In this document: in pieces, positions 1-5,095 of the stretch
Position numbering within the stretch: the first letter of the stretch is position 1
Layout of the letters: each line of letters opens with the position of its first letter
Assembly (NCBI GenBank): GCA_002333095.1
Contig: DDBK01000088.1
Location: 8,816-15,236, forward strand
Reading direction: 5' to 3'
From: Cellvibrionales bacterium UBA2034
GTDB taxonomy: Bacteria > Pseudomonadota > Gammaproteobacteria > Pseudomonadales > UBA7239
DNA length: 6,421 nt
Position numbers and translations under genes: made by a program
Notes under the pieces: model-generated
Databases searched by the model: none
Told to the model about the DNA's origin: nothing
What the model saw: the letters and a program-made list of their open reading frames with translations, nothing else

Positions 1-949
1 CATAGAGTTGGAAGTTTTCGTGCATGGAGCCTTATGTATCGCGTACTCAGGCCGCTGCTTGCTGTCAGGCTACATGACACACCGTGACGGGAACCAGGGA
101 GCCTGCACCAATTCTTGCCGTTGGAAATACGATACCCATGAAGCGACAGAAACACCTGAGGGTGACATTGTCGCGATTGATCCTGCTGTGCATCAGCAAG
201 CCATTGCAGCACAACAGCTACTTGCCTCTTCTCAGCAGGCTCACCGAGTGGGAGAAGTGGGTAGCTGGGATCCCACACAAAGCCCGACTGATTCAATCAG
301 CAGCGGAAAACTGCTGAACATCGAAGACCGGGTATTTCTTCTGCAGGAAGAGAACCGGCCTGGTGAATACATGCCTGCTTATGAGGATGAGCATGGCACC
401 TATATCATGAATTCAAAAGACCTGCGTGCCATCCAGCATGTAAAGCGTTTAATTGATATAGGCATCAATTCACTCAAAATTGAGGGACGCACCAAATCGC
501 ATTTTTATGCTGCGAGGACAGCACAGATTTCCCGGGAAGCCATTGATGATGCACTAGCTGGTAATGAATTCAACATGGGGTTAATGGATAAACTGGAAAG
601 CCTCGCCAGCCGTGGATATACCGAGGGATTCTATAGGCGCCACCTCCCTAAGGAATACCAGAACTACGAAAATGGCTTTTCAAAATCAACCCAACAGCAA
701 TTTGTTGGTGAAGTGGTAGGAATAGATGAATCCACCCATGAGTGGATTATTGATGTAAAAAATAAATTTGGCGTGGGAGATGAAATTGAACTGATGAGCC
801 CTTCTGGAAACAAGACCTTCATATTAAAGGGTATGCACAATACCCGGGGAGAAGAAATGGAGGTTGCGCCAGGATCCGGTCATATGGTTCGTATTCAGGC
901 AGACGACGGAATGACTCCTGACTTTGGCCTGTTGATGAAATCAATTTGA
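1..949 (+). CDS. trhP: TrhP/YegQ, peptidase U32 family tRNA U34 hydroxylation protein (5' end outside window)
   Basis: TrhP (YegQ) takes part in prephenate-dependent hydroxylation of uridine-34 in tRNA, the first step towards the cmo5U-type wobble modifications; it acts in the cytoplasm. The reading frame is open from base 2, so the start codon and roughly the first third of the protein lie upstream. About 316 residues are visible, against about 450 in the E. coli protein. The first visible residues match the YegQ/U32 signature closely: ELEVFVHGALC, then YSGRCLLSGY, then GACTNSCRW. They provide four cysteines (visible residues 12, 19, 35 and 39) of the kind proposed in U32 proteins to hold an iron-sulfur cluster. 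Further family blocks follow: RPGEYM, EDEHGTYIMNSKDLRAI, SLKIEGRTKS, RGYTEGF, QQFVGE and VKNKFGVGDEIELMSP. The linker at visible residues 44-106 is longer and more Gln/Ser-rich than I recall in E. coli. The next gene starts 10 bases after the stop, which suggests cotranscription. Confidence 0.93.
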   Translation, partial: IELEVFVHGALCIAYSGRCLLSGYMTHRDGNQGACTNSCRWKYDTHEATETPEGDIVAIDPAVHQQAIAAQQLLASSQQAHRVGEVGSWDPTQSPTDSISSGKLLNIEDRVFLLQEENRPGEYMPAYEDEHGTYIMNSKDLRAIQHVKRLIDIGINSLKIEGRTKSHFYAARTAQISREAIDDALAGNEFNMGLMDKLESLASRGYTEGFYRRHLPKEYQNYENGFSKSTQQQFVGEVVGIDESTHEWIIDVKNKFGVGDEIELMSPSGNKTFILKGMHNTRGEEMEVAPGSGHMVRIQADDGMTPDFGLLMKSI

Positions 950-959
950 GAGTCGGCTG

Positions 960-1328
960 ATGCAATTTGAACATGCGCAATATATAAATCTTGGTACATT
1001 CAGGAAGACAGGTGTTCGTGTTGACACCCCTGTCTGGTTTGCTGAATGCCATGAATTTTTTTATGTGTTATCAAATAATCAGGCAGGAAAAGTGAAGCGC
1101 ATCAGAAATAGTGGCCGTTGCCAGATTGCACCCTGCACTATGTTTGGAAAACCAACAGGAGAATGGCAAGATAGCAATGCTGAATTGATTGATCGCTCAG
1201 ATGAGCAAAGGAAGGCTCATAATGCATTAAAGAAAAAATATGGTTGGCAAATGCTAATGCTGGATGGTGGCGCATGGATTGGTGGGCGCATTAATCAGCG
1301 AACCTTTATAAAAATTAAAAAACCTTGA
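960..1328 (+). CDS. PPOX-class (Rv2061-like) split-barrel flavin/F420-type protein
   Basis: This 122-residue protein belongs to the pyridoxamine-5'-phosphate-oxidase-like split β-barrel superfamily. It resembles the short group annotated as PPOX class F420-dependent (Rv2061/Rv2074-like). Seen in the sequence: LGTFRKTGVRVDTPVWFAE near residues 11-29 (first barrel strands), a tyrosine-containing strand FFYVLSNN, the conserved AGKVKRIRNSGRCQIAPC at about 42-59, a GKPTGEW turn at about 63-69, and a C-terminal helix ending in KKKYGW. Members bind FMN or F420 at a homodimer interface and reduce small substrates. The actual substrate here cannot be read from the sequence. FMN is as likely as F420 because no F420 biosynthesis gene is visible. 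The ATG lies 10 bases after the trhP stop with a weak purine-rich site (GAGAG) just upstream. The gene probably belongs to the trhP transcript. Family assignment is firm; the cofactor is open. Confidence 0.82.
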   Translation: MQFEHAQYINLGTFRKTGVRVDTPVWFAECHEFFYVLSNNQAGKVKRIRNSGRCQIAPCTMFGKPTGEWQDSNAELIDRSDEQRKAHNALKKKYGWQMLMLDGGAWIGGRINQRTFIKIKKP

Positions 1329-1345
1329 ATAAATCTGGAAAAAAT

Positions 1346-2272
1346 ATGAATATTGCAAAATGGATTTTTGCGATAGTGCTGGCAGCATTTTCATTGCCTG
1401 CTCTCTCCTGCCCCCAACCGGACTGCGTTAGAATTGGCAGCTGGAATATTGCCTGGCTAGGCAGTGAAAAACGCAAGCAATCGAGTGATGCCGCTACAAT
1501 TGAGGCCATGGCAGAACGTATTGCAAATGAATGGTCAATTGATCTGATTAGCTTGCAAGAAATCAACACTTCTATAGATGGCAGCCTGCGCGGAGAGCAT
1601 TACAGCACACAACAGTGGAATCGTTTACGTAATGCCCTACAAAAGAGAGGATACAACACCGTAGTCGGAAGCAGTGGCAATGCGCAGCACGTTGTCCTGG
1701 CTTGGCGCAAGCCAGTTGTAGTCTTGCAAGTTGCAAGTGATATGCAAGTTCCTGATAGCTACCGCATAGATGACTATTGTTATTCTTCTAATTTACGGAA
1801 GCCATTGGCCGGTCTATTTCGTGCTGGGCAATTTGATTTCTGGGCTATTGGTCTGCACCTGAAATCAGGTTATGGAGGGCAATCCGCCTGCACAAATGCC
1901 GTACGAAAAATGCAGGTTTACTATATCGCCAAGCAATTAGATACTATGAAAAAATCAGATAAAGATATTGTGATTATAGGCGATTTCAATGCTTCAGGAA
2001 ATCATGAAAGCTTGCGTAACCTCCATGATAAAGGCTTTAAAGTTCTGACTTATAAAAATGACAGGCATGAAGCCAGTAACAGCAGAACGCAGGGATCAGG
2101 CAAGCGAGGAGGTATTATTGATCATGTTATGATTGACCATGGAAACACTGGGGAATGGAAAATAAAATCAACAGTTTTATACAATCCAGAAGATGCAGCA
2201 GCTTTTAATGAATTGTACTCTGACCATTTTCCCGTATGGAGTGATTTTAGCATCACAAATGATGATGACTAG
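1346..2272 (+). CDS. Exported endonuclease/exonuclease/phosphatase (EEP) family protein
   Basis: Members of the EEP superfamily (DNase I, AP endonuclease, sphingomyelinase and inositol phosphatase fold) hydrolyse phosphodiester or phosphomonoester bonds with Mg2+. Counting from the ATG at 1346 (308 residues), the expected motifs appear in order: GSWNIAWLG with Asn34, SLQEI with Glu72, IGLHLKS with His171, IIGDFNA with Asp213 and Asn215, GGIIDHVMID with Asp259, and SDHFPVWSDF with Asp293 and His294. The active site therefore looks complete. Residues 1-21 form a signal peptide (MNIAKWIF, hydrophobic core, then LPALS before Cys22), so the protein is likely periplasmic or secreted. Cysteines at 22, 27, 145 and 182 could form disulfides. 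A TTG at 1325 would add seven residues and overlap the previous stop. I prefer the ATG because it puts a short positive n-region directly before the signal core. The 3' end overlaps the converging kinase gene by 20 bases. Nuclease versus phosphatase activity cannot be decided. Confidence 0.85.
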   Translation: MNIAKWIFAIVLAAFSLPALSCPQPDCVRIGSWNIAWLGSEKRKQSSDAATIEAMAERIANEWSIDLISLQEINTSIDGSLRGEHYSTQQWNRLRNALQKRGYNTVVGSSGNAQHVVLAWRKPVVVLQVASDMQVPDSYRIDDYCYSSNLRKPLAGLFRAGQFDFWAIGLHLKSGYGGQSACTNAVRKMQVYYIAKQLDTMKKSDKDIVIIGDFNASGNHESLRNLHDKGFKVLTYKNDRHEASNSRTQGSGKRGGIIDHVMIDHGNTGEWKIKSTVLYNPEDAAAFNELYSDHFPVWSDFSITNDDD

Positions 2273-3659
2273 TTGTATACTCTGAAGCTTCAAGCAGGAT
2301 TTTTTCAAGCACTACGCCCGCATCAAATTTAGCATCAAGCGCAGCTATAAATGCATAAACGCCCGCAAGCTTTCTGGAAAGCAACAAGAAATCTGCATTG
2401 GGAAATGAAAAGTACTGGCTGATGGCAGACTTGACTGCTTTTTTTCCCATTCTTTTTGGAAGGTTTGCGGCCGCCCAGCAATAATTCAGCTGACTATCAA
2501 TTGCATTAGCTGGCACACTTCCAGGTGATTCTGCAATTTTTGTCTTGTAATTTAGCGGCTCGACAAGCCCTAGCAACACATCAGTAAAAGCGTACTGGAC
2601 AGGGATTGGTGCTGATCGATCAAGCAATCCAACTATAAAAACAGCCTCCAGCAGACTTGCCCTGTCACTGTGATAAGCGCTCAAAATCATATCCCGCAGT
2701 GGCTGTAACAGGTCTGCATTAATTTTTCTGACAGAGCCAAAGTCAAGAAGAACTATCTTGTCCTCCTCTTTAATATCTATTCTTATTCTATAATTTCCGG
2801 GGTGAGGGTCTGTTTGCATTTCTCCCCATATAAAAATCTCACGAAAGAAAAGCTCCAGCATGTTTATAGCGATAGCGTTTCTTCTTTCCTGTGGCAACTT
2901 CTTTACTGTGCAATCGTGTGGTGCTACCCCTCTCTCAAAGCTCATGGCGAGAATATCTTTTGAGCAAAATTCATCTTCAACAGCCGGGACTACATAGCGA
3001 AAATCACCTGCAAGACGCTTGCCCCACTTATTTAGCGTATCTGCTTCTTGCTGCAAATTAAATTCTTGGGCCATTACTTCTCGAATGGTTACAATCCATT
3101 GAGAAAAACGCTCCTGTTCTTTTTTAGTCAGTGACCAGCCAATACCAATTGCAAGCATTGAGAGATCGCTATCGAGTGTTTCTCTAATACCGGGATAGAG
3201 TATTTTCAGGCATACAACACGGCTATCGGCCCTTACTGTGGCTGTGTGAACCTGAGAAATAGATGCCGCGGCAAGCGGTGCATGATCAATAATTAGCTCT
3301 TGCCGGTGTTCATGCATAGAGTGCATGATATGCGGAGCAATCGCCGACCATGCTAATGGTTCAGTATCCGCCTCTAATTGATGCAGCGCTGATGCCAAAG
3401 GTGCCGGCAGGCAATAATCCGCATAAGTCGCAAGAATCTGGCCTATTTTTACGATGCTGCCTTTTAATTGGCCAATCTCATTGATCCAGCTATCCATTTG
3501 TAATTGCATCAGGCGCTCACGCTCGAGCTTCCTGTTTTCCTTTGACAACCCCAAAGTGCGGATCTGGTCTCCTGCCCATCCAGCCCCGGCTCGCATACCG
3601 GCACTGGCCAGATGCATCTGACGACTAAACCTCCCTTGTTTAACTTTATTGATGGCCAT
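2253..3659 (-). CDS. ABC1/AarF/UbiB-type atypical protein-kinase-like protein
   Basis: This 468-residue protein has the hallmarks of the ABC1/ADCK/UbiB family. These are kinase-fold proteins that bind ATP and, in known members, support ubiquinone synthesis or lipid handling. Motifs in order: an N-terminal RFSR stretch; KIGQ at 71-74 (the KxGQ signature); the Ala-rich nucleotide loop AAASISQVH around 130-138; the candidate ATP-binding lysine Lys152 in VCLKILYPG; the EFNLQQEADTLN helix near 199-210; QTDPHPGN at 282-289 with Asp284 and Asn289; and LLDFGSVRK at 304-312 with Asp306 of the DFG motif. The kinase core looks intact. No C-terminal pair of membrane helices like that of UbiB is obvious, and the protein is shorter than E. 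coli UbiB, so I do not call it ubiB. The ATG lies 8 bases after the stop of the TetR-type gene without a clear Shine-Dalgarno, which suggests translational coupling. A later ATG (3615-3617) would remove the conserved RFSR region. Confidence 0.88.
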   Translation of the reverse strand: MAINKVKQGRFSRQMHLASAGMRAGAGWAGDQIRTLGLSKENRKLERERLMQLQMDSWINEIGQLKGSIVKIGQILATYADYCLPAPLASALHQLEADTEPLAWSAIAPHIMHSMHEHRQELIIDHAPLAAASISQVHTATVRADSRVVCLKILYPGIRETLDSDLSMLAIGIGWSLTKKEQERFSQWIVTIREVMAQEFNLQQEADTLNKWGKRLAGDFRYVVPAVEDEFCSKDILAMSFERGVAPHDCTVKKLPQERRNAIAINMLELFFREIFIWGEMQTDPHPGNYRIRIDIKEEDKIVLLDFGSVRKINADLLQPLRDMILSAYHSDRASLLEAVFIVGLLDRSAPIPVQYAFTDVLLGLVEPLNYKTKIAESPGSVPANAIDSQLNYCWAAANLPKRMGKKAVKSAISQYFSFPNADFLLLSRKLAGVYAFIAALDAKFDAGVVLEKILLEASEYTTSHHHL

Positions 3660-3667
3660 ATCAGTTG

Positions 3668-4318
3668 TTATGGCTTGAGAGAGTCACTGGCCAAAGCCTT
3701 CACGTAAAACTGTTTGCATAATTCGCGATACTCCAACTTGCCCTGACTAAGGAATGGCGCTATGAGTGACAACACTTGGAAAACACCTTTGTGAAGCAAG
3801 ATTTGCTCAGGTTGCTTGCCGTCTTTCAGGTTAGAATAAGCAATCCAGTATGTAATTGTCATAATGATGTTATTGACCAGAACATCAACAGCGTCATCGT
3901 CTATCGCAAGAATATTTGCTTCTCGTAGTGTTGTAATGATGCTGGATGCTGTCTGAAATTTCAGATTTAACAATTTCCTGAAACGCTTGTTTATAATTTC
4001 ATATCGCTGCAGCAGATCACTAAGATTTTGATAGATAAACCTGTAGTGGTACATTTCTTCAAAAACCACATATAGATAATACCAGCTGTCTTCTATTTTC
4101 AGTTCTTTATTAATAGGCGCATGTAGAATATCGCTAAACTCATCTTCAAATTTTTCAAATAGTATTTCAATAATTATTTCTTTTCCCTTGAAGTGGTAAT
4201 AGAGATTGCCTGGACTGATGTCCATTTCATTGGCAATATCTACGGTTGTAACATGCGACTCCCCTTCTTCATTAAACAGCTGAAGGCTTGTATGCAGGAT
4301 TTTTTCACGCGTTTTCAC
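3668..4318 (-). CDS. phaD: PhaD-like TetR family transcriptional regulator
   Basis: This is a 216-residue TetR-type regulator. The N-terminal DNA-binding domain covers about residues 3-50: KTREKILHTSLQLFNEEG, then the helix-turn-helix VTTVDIANEMDISPGNLYYHF and GKE. This pattern, especially SPGNLYYHFKGKE with MKTR at the start, closely resembles PhaD of Pseudomonas, which controls the PHA synthase and phasin promoters. The rest (about 51-216) is an α-helical ligand-binding domain with YRFIYQNLSDLLQRY near 92-106 and several aromatic residues. The ligand is not known from the sequence. The start codon is GTG, with GGAG (4325-4328) six bases upstream. The ABC1 kinase gene follows in the same transcript. 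The phasin gene lies just upstream on the same strand but is separated by a terminator, so this gene needs its own promoter in about 4319-4375. The phaD symbol rests on resemblance to PhaD and on the phasin neighbour. Confidence 0.8.
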   Translation of the reverse strand: MKTREKILHTSLQLFNEEGESHVTTVDIANEMDISPGNLYYHFKGKEIIIEILFEKFEDEFSDILHAPINKELKIEDSWYYLYVVFEEMYHYRFIYQNLSDLLQRYEIINKRFRKLLNLKFQTASSIITTLREANILAIDDDAVDVLVNNIIMTITYWIAYSNLKDGKQPEQILLHKGVFQVLSLIAPFLSQGKLEYRELCKQFYVKALASDSLKP

Positions 4319-4324
4319 GGCTCA

Positions 4325-4328
4325 CTCC
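4325..4328 (-). promoter_or_regulatory. Ribosome binding site supporting the GTG start of the PhaD-like gene
   Basis: On the minus strand GGAG stands six bases before the GTG codon at 4318-4316. No ATG in a better context is available upstream, and the encoded MKTREKIL matches the usual N-terminus of PhaD-type proteins, so this site fixes the start. Confidence 0.6.
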
Positions 4329-4368
4329 GATATATACGCCAGTAGTCGGCAGATACCTCACTATCGGA
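4326..4368. repeat. Inverted repeat upstream of the PhaD-like gene, candidate operator
   Basis: TCCGATA at 4326-4332 is exactly complemented by TATCGGA at 4362-4368, 29 bases apart. A shorter imperfect dyad, GATACCTCACTATC, sits at 4352-4365. The whole region lies between the phasin terminator and the GTG start, where the promoter of the regulator-kinase unit must be, and TATATA at 4331-4336 could be part of a -10 element. TetR-type proteins usually bind dyads and often repress their own genes, so autoregulation is plausible. The binding role is inferred, not seen. Confidence 0.35.
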
Positions 4369-4375
4369 AATAAAC

Positions 4376-4412
4376 AAAAAAAAAGCAAGGTTTCAGGGCA
4401 GAAACCTTGCTT
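4376..4412 (-). terminator. Rho-independent terminator of the phasin gene
   Basis: Bases 4383-4394 (AAGCAAGGTTTC) and 4401-4412 form a perfect 12-base-pair stem with a six-base loop. Read on the minus strand, the stem runs straight into a T-tract (the A-run at 4376-4384 on the plus strand). It begins about 50 bases downstream of the phasin stop codon. There is no T-tract on the plus strand side, so it works for minus-strand transcription. It separates the highly expressed phasin message from the regulator-kinase unit. Confidence 0.9.
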
Positions 4413-4418
4413 AAAAGT

Positions 4419-4449
4419 GGATCAGACAAACAGGAAGGGTTGTCTGTCC
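4419..4449 (-). repeat. Second stem-loop in the phasin 3' untranslated region
   Basis: CAGACAA at 4423-4429 pairs with TTGTCTG at 4440-4446, and GGA at 4419-4421 extends the stem with TCC at 4447-4449 after a one-base bulge (4422). The loop is ten bases. It lies between the phasin stop codon and the main terminator and has no T-tract of its own, so it may protect the messenger 3' end or be incidental. Confidence 0.5.
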
Positions 4450-4464
4450 AGGGCTAAAACAATA

Positions 4465-4893
4465 TCAGCTGGCAGAACGAGTCTTTGCAGCTTTAGGTTT
4501 TACAGCCATGCTATCCAGCAGGGCGTCCAGCTTTTCAGACAATACGTCAATTTTACTGTTAAGCTCTTCAATTTTCGCCGCATCGCTGCCGCCCATATTC
4601 AATGCGCTCAAGTTAACGCTTCCACGAACCTTGTTTATACGATCTTCAATTGTGGCGGTTGTCTTGGTTTTGGCTTTAGACAATTTGGCATGGCTTTCGC
4701 TGTCTAACTTGCGACCAACTTCAACCAGATCATCAAACATTTTGCTTGTTTCTTTGCTTACTTTGCCATACTGGTTAACAGCTTCATCAAAAGCTTTACC
4801 GTACGCGCCGAGACCAGCCAGCCATATGCTCTTGGCAACATCGCCAGCTTTGTCGGTCAGGTTGATATCTTTGGCAGCTGCTTTTTTTGACAT
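4465..4893 (-). CDS. Phasin, PhaI/PhaF-type PHA granule-associated protein
   Basis: Phasins coat intracellular polyhydroxyalkanoate granules and control their number, size and segregation. This 142-residue protein carries the core signature of the PhaF/PhaI granule-associated family, KSIWLAGLGAYGKAFDEA at residues 21-38, followed by a long amphipathic helix (about 39-75: VSKETSKMFDDLVEVGRKLD) that would lie on the granule surface. Residues 108-126 form a heptad zipper (Ile108, Leu111, Ile115, Leu118, Leu122, Leu125), matching the oligomerising coiled coil of this family. The C-terminal tail KPKAAKTRSAS is Lys/Ala-rich but short, so it lacks the long histone-like DNA-binding tail of PhaF and is closer to PhaI in size. 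The start is supported by GAGGAGAA just upstream. The gene stands alone: it has its own terminator, is followed by the PhaD-like regulator, and is divergent from the hemerythrin-domain gene. High expression is expected from the leader and terminator. Confidence 0.9.
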   Translation of the reverse strand: MSKKAAAKDINLTDKAGDVAKSIWLAGLGAYGKAFDEAVNQYGKVSKETSKMFDDLVEVGRKLDSESHAKLSKAKTKTTATIEDRINKVRGSVNLSALNMGGSDAAKIEELNSKIDVLSEKLDALLDSMAVKPKAAKTRSAS

Positions 4894-4897
4894 GGTA

Positions 4898-4905
4898 TTC
4901 TCCTC
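4898..4905 (-). promoter_or_regulatory. Strong Shine-Dalgarno sequence of the phasin gene
   Basis: On the minus strand GAGGAGAA stands four bases before the ATG at 4893-4891. It is the best ribosome binding site in the window, in keeping with an abundant structural protein. Confidence 0.8.
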
Positions 4906-4928
4906 TGTATACGGTATCGGCTTCAGAG
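4903..4928. repeat. Dyad sequences in the phasin leader, candidate operator
   Basis: ATACGGTAT (4909-4917) is a palindrome around a single central base, nested inside CTCTG (4903-4907) and its complement CAGAG (4924-4928). It abuts the phasin Shine-Dalgarno sequence. The GATACC/GGTATC half-site also occurs at 4352-4357 before the PhaD-like gene, so both could be sites for the same regulator. The match is short and chance cannot be excluded. Confidence 0.3.
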
Positions 4929-4978
4929 CATTTTTCGCAACTCAAGCCATCAATTTACGCGGGCCATGGTAGTAACAA

Positions 4979-5006
4979 AAAATAGAATAAACATACTAGA
5001 AATCAA
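4979..5006 (-). promoter_or_regulatory. Possible sigma-70 promoter of the phasin gene
   Basis: On the minus strand TTGATT (5006-5001) is followed after 16 bases by TATTTT (4984-4979). Each element matches the consensus at only four of six positions. It would give a leader of roughly 80 bases carrying the dyad described at 4903-4928. This is the best candidate I see in the divergent intergenic region, but it is weak. Confidence 0.25.
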
Positions 5007-5060
5007 TTGTTTTCCATGATTTCTTACGGTGGTTTTCTCCATTAAATATCTTGCATCCGT

Positions 5061-5066
5061 TATACT
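5061..5066 (+). promoter_or_regulatory. Possible -10 element of the hemerythrin-domain gene
   Basis: TATACT lies 29 bases before the ATG at 5096 and would place the transcription start near 5073. No good -35 hexamer is found 16-18 bases upstream, so the promoter may need an activator. The likely ribosome binding site is AAGAGAG at 5081-5087, eight bases before the ATG. Confidence 0.35.
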
Positions 5067-5095
5067 GATCCAGCGTTAGCAAGAGAGTCAACTGT

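Noticed and set aside
84..317. Plus-strand open frame within trhP in another frame
   Set aside because: The trhP frame is strongly conserved here; this is a shadow frame without motifs.
1325..1345. TTG at 1325 as start of the EEP gene
   Set aside because: It overlaps the stop of the previous gene and would put seven polar residues in front of a normal signal peptide that begins at the ATG at 1346.
2283..2292. TGAAGCTTCA palindrome followed by a T-run, as a terminator for the EEP gene
   Set aside because: It has no room for a loop, the stem would be too short, and it lies within the coding sequence of the converging kinase gene.
2253..3659. Calling the kinase gene ubiB
   Set aside because: Motifs are shared by the whole ABC1 family. 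The protein is shorter than UbiB, lacks evident C-terminal membrane helices, and is not next to ubiE or ubiJ.
4508..4972. Long plus-strand open frame opposite the phasin gene (also 4288-4707 in another frame)
   Set aside because: The opposite strand encodes a recognisable phasin with a strong ribosome binding site and terminator. The antisense translations are Ser/Leu-rich and match no family.
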